From positions 39,064 through 103,063 of the forward strand of contig JAUXVD010000018.1 in the NCBI GenBank assembly GCA_030684575.1: a stretch of DNA of 64,000 bases, given 5' to 3'. A program made the position numbers and the translations under genes. Below are positions 46,468-54,679 of the stretch, one piece after another (the stretch's first letter is position 1; the number at the start of each line of letters is the position of its first letter). Source of the stretch: Nitrospirota bacterium. Lineage in GTDB: Bacteria > Nitrospirota > Nitrospiria > Nitrospirales > Nitrospiraceae. Under the pieces are notes generated by a model, which saw only the letters and a list, made by a program, of their open reading frames with translations, was not told the origin of the DNA and searched no databases.

Positions 46468-46625
46468 CAGCTGTTTTTCCATTTCCTCGATACGAAAAAC
46501 CACGAAACCAGAAACTCGAACCAGGCCTTCGAGCAAGGCGTCACCTTCGCGTCTCACGCCCCGATCGACGAATCTGCACCAACCGTCACGAACCGACACA
46601 ACCGTGCACTAGGCCCAGACGCCTC

Positions 46626-46653
46626 TAAAGTTCGCCAGGCCATTGTCCGATAC
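46626..46653 (+). promoter_or_regulatory. Sigma-28-type promoter of flagellin
   Basis: TAAAGTTC (46626-46633), 12-nt spacer, TCCGATAC (46646-46653); seven of eight and six of eight matches to TAAAGTTT/GCCGATAA. Transcription near 46660 leaves a leader of about 140 nt before the flagellin ATG. Confidence 0.8.
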
Positions 46654-46734
46654 ACAGTCCATGCAAACTCATGAACACAGGGAAAGGAGGCAACAGGCGA
46701 GCAGGTCCCGGTGCAATGAGATGACACCCATCAG

Positions 46735-46757
46735 GCCGACGACATGGATGTTGCGGC
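46735..46757 (+). promoter_or_regulatory. Probable CsrA-binding hairpin in the flagellin leader
   Basis: ACATGGATGT (46742-46751) matches the CsrA consensus core ACANGGANGT. It sits in a hairpin: GCCG pairs with CGGC, one bulged A, then CGACA pairs with TGTTG (one G-T wobble), leaving the loop TGGA. A second GGA overlaps the Shine-Dalgarno GGAGG at 46788-46792. This two-site layout resembles the Bacillus hag leader. Confidence 0.75.
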
Positions 46758-46800
46758 ATTTTAATGTTCTTGTACGGTATCAGTCACGGAGGAATTTCCA

Positions 46801-48720
46801 ATGGCGTTAACAGTCAATACCAACATCCCCAGCTTAACGGCGCAACGGAATTTGGGTAACAGCAACGACATGCTGGCCAAGTCGTTGGAGCGTTTGTCCT
46901 CAGGTCTTCGGGTCAACCGGTCTGCGGACGACGCAGCCGGACTGTCGATCGCGACTAAGTTGAACATGCAGTCACGGGGCCTTCGCGTGGCCGTGCGGAA
47001 CGCCGGCGATGCCGGGTCTTTGGTCAATACGGCGGAAGGAGCCTTCAACGTCGCTACCAACATCATCGGCCGGTTGCGTGAACTAGCCGTGCAGGCGGCC
47101 AGCGATACGAACACCGCTCAAGATCGTGCGACGTTGGGTGGTGAATCCAAATTGCTGGTCGCGGAACTGAATCGTCTGGCCAGCACGACGGAATTCAACG
47201 GGTCTTCGTTGTTGGACGGTTCGTTCTCATCCGGGAAAATCCAGGTGGGCGCCAACGCCGACCAGACGATCTCCTTTTCGTTGGGCGATGTTCGCGCGGC
47301 CCAGCTCGGAAAGTTTGCGGCCTTCTCCGTGGATATCGATAATGGGATCGGCTCGGCCGGGGGGAGCCAACAGAGCGGGTATGGGAACATCACGGCCGGG
47401 GAATTCAATATCAACGGCCAGTTGGTTGGGGCGACTGCCGGCACGGACGACCAGGTCTCGGTGCTGGAGCTGTTTTACAACAGTACCGGTGGCACGTTGC
47501 GGTTAGGGGATGGGACGGTCGGAGCCTCCGGCGCAACTGCATCGATGGGTACCTCTGCGACGACCGGAAACATCGCAAACCAATTAGCCTCTGGCGTCGG
47601 AGCCTTATACATCAATGGCACGGCGATCACCAGCCTCGCAACTGTGGATGGTCTCTCTGCCGCTTCCGGAACCAGTTCGCCTTATTCGACGAATAGCCAG
47701 TTCGTCTCGGCCTTTGTGGCGAAGATCAACGCGGCGGGAATCACGAATGTGACCGCGCGGCAGAACGCCGACGGCTCCACCTATGCGTTAGTCGCAGCCA
47801 AGGGCACCGATATCAAATTGGCCTACAGCAATACCGCGAACGTCTCGATGGGGTCCCAATTCAGCAGCATCGGATTGGCAAGCCAAGTTGTCGGGTCCGG
47901 TAACGCGACGAGCGAGGTCAGCACCTACAACGGCCAGTCCGGCGCCATCTCAAAGGCCGCGGCCATCAACAACGTCAGAGGTAAGACTGGGGTGGCCGCG
48001 GTGGCCGTTCCGAACGTATTTTCCCAACTAACCGGTGTGGTGGCCGGTACGCTCTCGGCCAATGCACTCTTCATCAACGGCTTCGCGATCGATGCGACGA
48101 CGAACATCCTCGCAGGCGATAGCACGGGCGTCTTACGTGCGGCGATCAATGCCAAGACGGCTTCCACGGGGGTCACCGCGAGTGTGAGTACCGGAGGGGC
48201 ATTAATTTTGACGGCCGCGGACGGGCGGAATATTTCCGCCTTCGTCGGGACGTCTGAGGCGGCTACGGTCACCGCAGCCAGCCAGGGAGTCAACATGTAC
48301 AGGGGCGCCGTCAGGATGACGTCGCAGTCGGACGTCAGTTTCACCGGGAGGACCACGGACATCGGGTCTGCCTCCACGGGCGTGCCCTATACGACGGACC
48401 TCGAAAATTCATTGGCCGTGATGGATATCGGCACCCAAGCCGGAGCCAATACGGCGATCATGTCTCTGGATGCGGCCCTTGCGCAGATCAGCAAGGTCCG
48501 GTCTGACGTTGGAGCTTTGCAGGCCCGGCTGGACCTGACCACGCAAGCCCTGAACGTTTCTGCGGAAAATCAAGAGGCGGCGGCGGCTCGAATCAAGGAT
48601 GCGGACTTCGCCTACGAAACGGCGCAATTCACGCGAAACCAGATTCTGGTGCAGGCCGGCACGGCGATTCTGTCGCAGGCGAACAGCACCTCGCAGATCG
48701 CGTTACAGCTTCTGAAGTAG
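46801..48720 (+). CDS. fliC: Flagellin
   Basis: The filament subunit. The 639-residue product has the conserved N-terminal D0/D1 domain (MALTVNTNIPSLTAQRNLGN ... LERLSSGLRVNRSADDAAGL) and C-terminal D1/D0 domain (QILVQAGTAILSQANSTSQI then ALQLLK). The central region (about 170-530) is Ser/Thr/Gly/Ala-rich, includes a hook-IN-like motif (ALFINGFAIDATTNILAGDS) and offers many sites for O-glycosylation by the adjacent Maf genes. It follows GGAGG and a sigma-28-type promoter. Confidence 0.97.
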   Translation: MALTVNTNIPSLTAQRNLGNSNDMLAKSLERLSSGLRVNRSADDAAGLSIATKLNMQSRGLRVAVRNAGDAGSLVNTAEGAFNVATNIIGRLRELAVQAASDTNTAQDRATLGGESKLLVAELNRLASTTEFNGSSLLDGSFSSGKIQVGANADQTISFSLGDVRAAQLGKFAAFSVDIDNGIGSAGGSQQSGYGNITAGEFNINGQLVGATAGTDDQVSVLELFYNSTGGTLRLGDGTVGASGATASMGTSATTGNIANQLASGVGALYINGTAITSLATVDGLSAASGTSSPYSTNSQFVSAFVAKINAAGITNVTARQNADGSTYALVAAKGTDIKLAYSNTANVSMGSQFSSIGLASQVVGSGNATSEVSTYNGQSGAISKAAAINNVRGKTGVAAVAVPNVFSQLTGVVAGTLSANALFINGFAIDATTNILAGDSTGVLRAAINAKTASTGVTASVSTGGALILTAADGRNISAFVGTSEAATVTAASQGVNMYRGAVRMTSQSDVSFTGRTTDIGSASTGVPYTTDLENSLAVMDIGTQAGANTAIMSLDAALAQISKVRSDVGALQARLDLTTQALNVSAENQEAAAARIKDADFAYETAQFTRNQILVQAGTAILSQANSTSQIALQLLK

Positions 48721-48735
48721 CAAGTCAGACAGGGA

Positions 48736-48765
48736 GGAGGCGCGGGCGAGTCAGCCCGCGCCTCC
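48736..48765 (+). terminator. Strong hairpin between fliC and flaG
   Basis: A perfect 12-bp G+C-rich stem GGAGGCGCGGGC / GCCCGCGCCTCC with a 6-nt loop lies 15 bp after the flagellin stop. No run of T follows, so it may stabilise the flagellin mRNA 3' end or attenuate flaG rather than terminate fully. Confidence 0.65.
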
Positions 48766-48791
48766 GCTCTTCTGCATCATGAGGTTCAACC

Positions 48792-49082
48792 ATGGTTGAC
48801 AAAATTGATAGTAATATCCCGGTCGCCATTCAGACTCGTCCGATCGAGCGCGCCAATGTTCCGGAGGCGAAGCCCTCGCCAACCGTAAAACATGCGCCGG
48901 TCGTTGCGGCGGCGACGTACGACTTCCAGTTCCGTGTGAATCCTGAGACAGATGAAATCACCGCCACGATCGTCGATCCGCAAACCAGAGTGGTCATCAG
49001 AGAAATTCCCGCCAAAGAAATGCAGGCTGCGTCCGACGTGATCCGGAGACTGATCGGCCCGAGGGTCGATAGGGTCGTGTAA
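48792..49082 (+). CDS. flaG: FlaG family protein
   Basis: FlaG proteins affect filament length. The 96-residue product has a disordered N-terminal half and the FlaG core FQFRVNPETDEITATIVDPQ, then TRVVIREIPAKEMQ. It sits between flagellin and fliD, the usual position. Confidence 0.88.
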   Translation: MVDKIDSNIPVAIQTRPIERANVPEAKPSPTVKHAPVVAAATYDFQFRVNPETDEITATIVDPQTRVVIREIPAKEMQAASDVIRRLIGPRVDRVV

Positions 49083-49243
49083 GCAGGATGCTGGACAGGT
49101 TACCATTCTGGAACCGCTGATCGGTGAGCGATGAATGCTGAATGCCGGCCGTGGAGACCGGCATGTCGTCTGTCCAGCGCGCATCCGTCCACGTTCATCG
49201 TTGGCTAGGCGGCCTTGTCGGTGAGCGTTGTGAGCATCCTGCT
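49083..49243. repeat. 161-bp palindromic element
   Basis: Bounded by AGCAGGATGCT (49083-49093) and its exact complement AGCATCCTGCT (49233-49243). Inside, CTGGACAG (49092-49099) pairs with CTGTCCAG (49170-49177) and ATGCCGG (49142-49148) with CCGGCAT (49158-49164). The right part (49209-49242) resembles the repeat at 46433-46467. It may be a miniature inverted-repeat element. Confidence 0.55.
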
Positions 49244-49369
49244 GTGTAGGCAAAATTTTCCCCAGATGTTCGCCATCGACGCGCAGAAAACCTCGAGCTT
49301 CGGACCTCGAACCTTCGTCAATCTTGTTTGTACTGCTCGTCCAGCCCGTCTCGCATAGTGGCTAATCCC

Positions 49370-49396
49370 TTAAGTTTCTTCGCTTCCTGCCGATAA
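49370..49396 (+). promoter_or_regulatory. Sigma-28-type promoter of fliD
   Basis: TTAAGTTT (49370-49377), 11-nt spacer, GCCGATAA (49389-49396): seven of eight in the -35 box, a perfect -10 box and ideal spacing. This is the best FliA site in the window. Transcription near 49403, 16 nt before the fliD ATG. Confidence 0.88.
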
Positions 49397-49418
49397 AGAC
49401 TCAGGGAAGGGAGCAAAC

Positions 49419-51746
49419 ATGGGCATTACCTCGACAGGATTATCCTCCGGGATCAATTTCGACCAGCTCATCCAGCAAGTGCAGGACTCCCAGCGCCGTC
49501 CCGTCGTACTGCTACAGTCCAGGCAGGCGACCTACCAGAAAGAAATTACCGCGGTGCAGAGCGTCAGCATCAAACTCTCCACCCTGCTCGCCGTGGCCAG
49601 TTCCGTCAACAATCCGGCCAACTTTAATACCAATACCGTGTCTGTCGGGAAGACCACGACCGGCATCTCGCTCCTGTCTGCGACCGCCAACAGCACGGCA
49701 GCGAAGGGGACCTATGCTGTGTCGGTGAAACAGCTGGCTCAGGGCGCCAAGGTGGCGGCCGATGGATTCGTCGATCAGAACACGTCGGCTGTTGCGGGAG
49801 CAGATGGGACCTTCCGCTTTAAAGTCGGCAATTCCGGGACGGAATACACCGTCCCCGTGACGTCCAGCACGACGTTGCAGACGCTACGGGACGGGATCAA
49901 CACCTTGGGCGGCAGTGTGATCGCCACGATCATCAACGACGGGACGGGATCCAATCCCTACCGGCTGGTACTCGCCGCCAATGAGGGCGGTGTCTCGAAC
50001 AACATCACTATTACGAACAACGACACGTCGCTGGATTTTGCCAATAAGAAGGTTGAGGCAGCCTATGCCGTGACCGGAAATAGCTTCGCCGGTACGATTA
50101 CCTCGAATGCCGGCAACAATTATACCGGCTCGACGAGTAAGACCTTCCTGATCCAGGCCGTGACAGACGGGGCGCCGGGCGCCGCAACCTATAAATACTC
50201 CATCGACGGCGGTCTCACCTACTTGGGCTATGGGGGCGTTGCGTACGATGGGGCAGCCGGGACCGGGACCTCCGGGGCCGGTATCGTGGCTGCCACAGCC
50301 GCGACCGCGATCGACGGTACCGGGACCACGAACGAGGGCGTTCAGATCGACTTCGGGGCGACCGGCACCCTGGCCTCGGGCGACCGGTTTTCCGTGGATG
50401 TATTCGCACCCATCCTTCAAGCCGGACAAGATGCTGTGGTGGTCGTGGACGGTACCACCTATACCAAATCGTCCAACAGGATCACGGACATCATTCAAGG
50501 CGTGACCTTGAATCTCTTGCAAGCGGATACGGCGAATGCCGTCACGGTTGCGATCTCGTCGAATGCCTCAGGCGTCGTGGATAAGATCAAGAACTTTGTG
50601 AATGCGTACAATGATTTCAATACCTTCCTCAATGGGCAGCTCAATTTCAGTTCAACCGGCAGCCAAGCGAGTCCCTTGCTCGGAGACACGGCCCTGCGCG
50701 GGATACAACGTCAGCTGAAAGACATCGTGAGTGGCCAGATTCCCGGCCTCACTACGGGCAAAGCCAACATGTCTCAGATCGGAATCACGTCCAACAGCAA
50801 GACCGGCGCATTGGCAGTCGACGAGGCGACGTTATCCTCTGCTGCCAGCTCGGATCCTGAGGGGGTGCGACGGATTTTTCTGGGAATCGGCACGCCCAGC
50901 AATAGTGCTATTTCCTTTGCCGGACTGACGGTCAAGACCGCTGCCGGACGTTATGGGCTCAATATCACCGCGGCACCTCAGAAGGCCTCCCTCGGTGGCG
51001 CCACGGATCTAAACTTTCAGGACCTATCCGCAACCGGATTGACGCTTCCTGAAGCGTTAAGTTTTACCTACAGCGGCGACTACACGGCTACGATTCCGAG
51101 CTCCTCATCCTTCAGTGTGACCCTCAGTGCAGGCCAGAGAATCAACGACATCGTCAGCGCCTTGAACAGCGCGTTTGCCACAAATGGAGCCGGTCTTTCG
51201 GCCTCCAATGACAGCGGTCGGGTCAAAATCACCTCAAAGGACTATGGCGCAGATGTCCGTTTTAGCATGGTCTCCGACCAGGCAGGCGTGATGCAAACCG
51301 GCATTGGGTCGGTCGGACTCACGGCGCAAGGAACCGACATCGCGGGCACGATCAACGACCGTCCGGCGACCGGCAAAGGCAATGTGCTGACCAGTAAGTC
51401 AGGATTCGCCGAAGACGGTCTGGCGATCAGCTCGGAAAGCACATTGACCGGTCTGTTCGGCGCCATCGATGTCACAAGGGGAGTCGGGGACCGGCTCGTC
51501 TCATCCCTGGCCACTTATACGGATCCCTCCGTCGGCATCCTGGCTGCAAAATCAAACGGGCTGCAAGGAACTGTGGATCGGATCACGAAGGATATCGATA
51601 AGTTTAATGCCCGTATCGATCAAGAGGGACAGCGATTCCGAGAGCAACTCGTTCGATTGGAGTCGCTGCTCAATAAGTTTCGGACGACGAGCAATTATTT
51701 GAGCAGCGTCGTGGCGAAGCTGCCCACGTTTGGATCAGGAAAATAA
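49419..51746 (+). CDS. fliD: Flagellar cap protein FliD
   Basis: FliD caps the growing filament and folds flagellin. The 775-residue product begins MGITSTGLSSGINFDQLIQQ with LQSRQATYQKEITAVQSVSI, the FliD N-terminal domain, and ends in the coiled FliD C-terminal domain (VDRITKDIDKFNARIDQEGQ, then RFREQLVRLESLLNKF). It is several hundred residues longer than common FliD, with the excess in central beta-rich modules, as in FlgL. Confidence 0.95.
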   Translation: MGITSTGLSSGINFDQLIQQVQDSQRRPVVLLQSRQATYQKEITAVQSVSIKLSTLLAVASSVNNPANFNTNTVSVGKTTTGISLLSATANSTAAKGTYAVSVKQLAQGAKVAADGFVDQNTSAVAGADGTFRFKVGNSGTEYTVPVTSSTTLQTLRDGINTLGGSVIATIINDGTGSNPYRLVLAANEGGVSNNITITNNDTSLDFANKKVEAAYAVTGNSFAGTITSNAGNNYTGSTSKTFLIQAVTDGAPGAATYKYSIDGGLTYLGYGGVAYDGAAGTGTSGAGIVAATAATAIDGTGTTNEGVQIDFGATGTLASGDRFSVDVFAPILQAGQDAVVVVDGTTYTKSSNRITDIIQGVTLNLLQADTANAVTVAISSNASGVVDKIKNFVNAYNDFNTFLNGQLNFSSTGSQASPLLGDTALRGIQRQLKDIVSGQIPGLTTGKANMSQIGITSNSKTGALAVDEATLSSAASSDPEGVRRIFLGIGTPSNSAISFAGLTVKTAAGRYGLNITAAPQKASLGGATDLNFQDLSATGLTLPEALSFTYSGDYTATIPSSSSFSVTLSAGQRINDIVSALNSAFATNGAGLSASNDSGRVKITSKDYGADVRFSMVSDQAGVMQTGIGSVGLTAQGTDIAGTINDRPATGKGNVLTSKSGFAEDGLAISSESTLTGLFGAIDVTRGVGDRLVSSLATYTDPSVGILAAKSNGLQGTVDRITKDIDKFNARIDQEGQRFREQLVRLESLLNKFRTTSNYLSSVVAKLPTFGSGK

Positions 51747-51775
51747 CCGTTCGACGTATTGAAGGAGGAACGCGT

Positions 51776-52267
51776 GTGAGCCTGTCGAGTAACCCCAATG
51801 CCATCGCGATGTACATGACGGGCAATGTGACCCAGTCCGATCCGGCCCAGATCATCGTACTGCTGTACGAAGGGGCGATTTATCGGATCGGGCAGGCGAT
51901 ACAGGAGACCGACAAGCAGAATACGCTGTCCTCCGGTATTGCCATCTATCGAGCCTTGGCCATCATCGGCGAGCTGCGCAAGTCGCTCAATCTCGAAGAA
52001 GGTGGCGTGATCGCACGGAACCTCGACCGGCTCTACCTCCATATGCACGAGGAGCTGGTCAAGGGGCACCTTGCGCGGAAGCCGGAACCGCTGGAGAGGG
52101 TCCGTACCCTGTTGACCGATTTGAATAGCTCCTGGAGGCAGGTAGCCGTTCAAGTCAAGACGCTCAGCGATGCAGGGACCGGCGCACCGCCTCTTCCCGC
52201 AATGCCGGCGGGTCTTTCGGCCTATGCACAGCCAGACACCACTCCTCGCCTTGCCCTGAAGGCGTGA
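51776..52267 (+). CDS. fliS: Flagellin export chaperone FliS
   Basis: FliS keeps flagellin unpolymerised before export. The 163-residue helical product has AMYMTGNVTQSDPAQIIVLL, then YEGAIYRIGQAIQETD and LNLEEGGVIARNLDRLYLHM, typical of FliS. GTG start after GGAGGAAC. A C-terminal tail of about 35 residues goes beyond the core. Confidence 0.93.
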   Translation: MSLSSNPNAIAMYMTGNVTQSDPAQIIVLLYEGAIYRIGQAIQETDKQNTLSSGIAIYRALAIIGELRKSLNLEEGGVIARNLDRLYLHMHEELVKGHLARKPEPLERVRTLLTDLNSSWRQVAVQVKTLSDAGTGAPPLPAMPAGLSAYAQPDTTPRLALKA

Positions 52268-52285
52268 CATGTTAAGAGGTAGACG

Positions 52286-52672
52286 ATGATGTCGTTGCAG
52301 AGTCTCGAAGCACAATATCGCGCATTTATGGTGCAGTTGGAACAGAGCCAGGCCTCGATTGCCAGTCAAGACCTGGATGGTTTGGAAGCATCGGTACAGG
52401 CAATCGATCAGGCGCTGATTCGGTTGGCCCAGGTGTCCGCTCAACTCGCGGGGCGGCCCATGTTACCGGGCGAAGATCAGGCATGGGACAGTCTGGCCGA
52501 TGCCATGAGACAGGCCTTGGTTCGTGCCGAGCAGAATCGCGAGCTGATTCAGCAGTGGATGGGGCAAACGCAAGATACTTTGGCGCATATGAGCGCCGGT
52601 GGTCGAGCCGTGAGTGGGTATGCCGCATCCGGGATGTCGAACGCTGTGGAGTTTCTCAGCGCGCGAGGGTGA
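52286..52672 (+). CDS. FliT-like flagellar chaperone
   Basis: A 128-residue all-helical protein with long heptad-like helices (LEQSQASIASQDLDGLEASV, LIRLAQVSAQLAG, RQALVRAEQNRELIQQWMGQ). It follows fliS, where fliT is often found, but FliT-family sequences are poorly conserved, so context drives the call. Confidence 0.6.
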   Translation: MMSLQSLEAQYRAFMVQLEQSQASIASQDLDGLEASVQAIDQALIRLAQVSAQLAGRPMLPGEDQAWDSLADAMRQALVRAEQNRELIQQWMGQTQDTLAHMSAGGRAVSGYAASGMSNAVEFLSARG

Positions 52673-52705
52673 GTGAGCGCAGGTCGAGGCGGTTGGATGG
52701 CTGAA

Positions 52706-52760
52706 GTCCGAAGGCTGAAGGTTTGGGATCGAATCTCGGAACACTTCAGCCTTCAGTCTT
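52706..52760. repeat. GGCTGAAG-type inverted repeat
   Basis: GGCTGAAGTCCGAAGGCTGA and AGG on the left face CACTTCAGCCTTCAGTCTT on the right, with AAGGCTGAAG / CTTCAGCCTT as the main stem. Located after the FliT-like gene; similar units occur at 35759-35790. Confidence 0.5.
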
Positions 52761-52805
52761 CTGCCCTTCTCTCGCGCAGCTGTCACGAACGCCGTAGAAA
52801 GAACC

Positions 52806-53021
52806 ATGGGCATTGAATTCAGCCAGATCCACAATCTGGTTCGCACCTATCAGAGGATCTTGCCGGGGCCGGCGGTCCGATCGTCTGACGAAGATAGAGA
52901 CGTTGCAGAGGCGGAGGATCGGGTGTCGATTTCGCCGGAAGCGAGAGCACAGCACGAACCATCCCGAACGGATTCGCTATCGGGAGGATTGCATCAACAG
53001 GACAAGGAGCGTCCGATATGA
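52806..53021 (+). CDS. Small FlgM-like or hypothetical protein
   Basis: A 71-residue polar protein with N-terminal MGIEFSQIHNLVRTYQRIL and the motif DRVSISPEARAQHE, which resembles the N-terminal part of FlgM-type proteins but lacks sigma-binding helices. It overlaps the diguanylate cyclase gene by 4 bp, so the two are probably co-translated. Function unknown. Confidence 0.5.
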   Translation: MGIEFSQIHNLVRTYQRILPGPAVRSSDEDRDVAEAEDRVSISPEARAQHEPSRTDSLSGGLHQQDKERPI

Positions 53022-54535
53022 GTAGAAAGGCAAGTTCCGATCACGCCGATCCCATTTCCGTTCGCGCCATCACGCCTGCCAAGGAAGAGGATCGAAGGCC
53101 CTGCCTGTTCGTCGTAGGACATGCCGCCTTTCAGCGCAAATCGGTCTGGACAGGCCTCGAAGCATTGGGGAATCGCGTCCGTCGATTCACCAGACCAGCG
53201 GCACTTCTCGCCGCAATCGACGCGACATCGCCCGACGCAATTTTCTGCGAAGTGACCGCTGCGCCTGAGCCGGCCTTTGAGCTGTTGAACCGATTGGCCG
53301 CGGTGCAGTGCGACGCCTGTGTCATCTTCATGGGACCGGACCTCGGCGCCGAACAGGTAGCGCGATGCCTGCGGGACGGCGCATTCGACTATCTGACGGT
53401 TCCCTCACCAGACACACGAGTGCTGGATACTCTGCAGAAGGGGCTCATTAATCGGCAGGCCTTTCAGGCCGTGCGCGACCTCTCCGGACAACTCGCACAG
53501 GTGAATGCCTCCTTGGCGGGTGAGCGGGATGTCCTTCGGCAATGGAATATCAAGTTGTCGCTGCTCAATCACCTGACACAAGCCTTGGCGGGACCCTTGA
53601 ATAGCGAGTCCATTGCACGGTCCCTGTTCAACGGTCTTGCCGGGCTCGTCCCGGTGGATGTCATCGGACTCGGCCGGCCTGATCCCCATCGTGTCTGGAC
53701 ATGGTCTCGAACGGCGGCCTACGAGGCGCAAGAACAACGAGTGCGCGCGCACCTCCTCAGCCGATTCAACGCGCAGGCGACACCGGTGTGTCAGACCCAG
53801 GCTCAGGTGCTTCAATGGTCGAGCGGTCTCCCGGCATCCGAACGGCCTGCGCAGATGACCATCCCGCTGGCCTTCTCGCCGAACAGCCAGGGGCTGTTGT
53901 ATGTCGAGCGGCAGCAGGGCATCTTTTCGGAGTCCGAGCTTCAGCTATTGTCCATGGTCGGCACGTCGCTCTCGCTGGCACTCCACAATGCCGCCATCCA
54001 TCAGCAGATGCAGGAATTAGCCTCGCGCGATGGCTTAACCGGACTCCTGAACCGGCGGGCACTCGAAGACGTCCTGTCGCGAGAACTCAAAGCCGGCATG
54101 CGCTATCGTGCATCAGCCTGTCTCATCTTAGTCGATGTGGATCATTTCAAGCAGGTGAACGATCTGTTCGGGCATCTGGGAGGCGATCAGGTGTTGACGG
54201 AAATGGCGACGGTCATGCAGGACGCCGTGCGGGATACCGATTCAGTGGGCCGGTACGGAGGCGAGGAGTTCGGGATTGTGCTGCCTCATACCGATCTCGC
54301 CCGTGCCGCGGTGCTTGCAGAACGGCTGCGGGATCAGATCGAACAGCATACATTCGACGTGGACGGAGGATCGGTGAGGATCACGGTCAGCGTCGGCATT
54401 GCACAGATCCCGGACAAAACAATCGGTACGGTGCCCGAATGGATGGCCGCAGCCGATGCGGCACTCTACGAATCCAAGAATCGCGGGCGGAATAGAGTGG
54501 TGATTCATACGACGGACAACTGCGCCTGTGCGTGA
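53018..54535 (+). CDS. Diguanylate cyclase with pseudo-receiver and GAF domains
   Basis: A 505-residue c-di-GMP synthase. Residues about 28-145 have a receiver fold, but the phospho-acceptor Asp is replaced (IFCEVTA) and the conserved Lys is missing (YLTVPSP), so it is not expected to be phosphorylated. A short coiled helix and a GAF-like domain (about 180-325) follow. The GGDEF domain (about 335-495) has GRYGGEEFGIVLP and an upstream RDTD inhibitory (I-) site, so it should be active and feedback-controlled. It is in the fliD-fliS transcription unit. Confidence 0.88.
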   Translation: MSRKASSDHADPISVRAITPAKEEDRRPCLFVVGHAAFQRKSVWTGLEALGNRVRRFTRPAALLAAIDATSPDAIFCEVTAAPEPAFELLNRLAAVQCDACVIFMGPDLGAEQVARCLRDGAFDYLTVPSPDTRVLDTLQKGLINRQAFQAVRDLSGQLAQVNASLAGERDVLRQWNIKLSLLNHLTQALAGPLNSESIARSLFNGLAGLVPVDVIGLGRPDPHRVWTWSRTAAYEAQEQRVRAHLLSRFNAQATPVCQTQAQVLQWSSGLPASERPAQMTIPLAFSPNSQGLLYVERQQGIFSESELQLLSMVGTSLSLALHNAAIHQQMQELASRDGLTGLLNRRALEDVLSRELKAGMRYRASACLILVDVDHFKQVNDLFGHLGGDQVLTEMATVMQDAVRDTDSVGRYGGEEFGIVLPHTDLARAAVLAERLRDQIEQHTFDVDGGSVRITVSVGIAQIPDKTIGTVPEWMAAADAALYESKNRGRNRVVIHTTDNCACA

Positions 54536-54629
54536 AACCATTCAGGAATCTGTTGATCCGACGGTCTGTAGAATGGCTAGAATATCCGATCAATCAATAA
54601 ATCGTCAGATCATCAGATCGACAGATGTC
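54532..54629 (+). repeat. Dispersed gene-end repeat, copy B
   Basis: Starts GTGAAACCATTC, in which TGA is the cyclase stop codon, continues GAATCTGTTGATCCGACGG and ends CATCAGATCGACAGATGTC. ATCTGTTGATC near the left end and GATCGACAGAT near the right end are inverted repeats with one mismatch. Copy A is at 23653-23724. Confidence 0.6.
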
Positions 54630-54679
54630 AACCGCGCCACGTCATGTCGAGCACAACGCGGTTGAGAGGATCATCGACA

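Larger units (their letters stand above)
46315..46800. other. Flagellin upstream region
   Basis: A 486-bp region without a credible gene. It holds the structured repeat (46323-46414), a second repeat type (46433-46467), the sigma-28-type flagellin promoter (46626-46653) and the probable CsrA hairpin (46735-46757). A 77-codon frame from 46379 starts inside the repeat and shows no family features. Confidence 0.7.
49083..49418. other. Intergenic region before fliD
   Basis: A 336-bp region without a credible gene. Left half: the palindromic element at 49083-49243. Right end: the fliD sigma-28-type promoter at 49370-49396. The part between them shows nothing I can assign. Confidence 0.6.

Noticed and set aside
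46379..46612. 77-codon open frame upstream of flagellin
   Set aside because: Begins in the repeat core, no ribosome site, Ser/Thr/Pro/Arg composition without family features.
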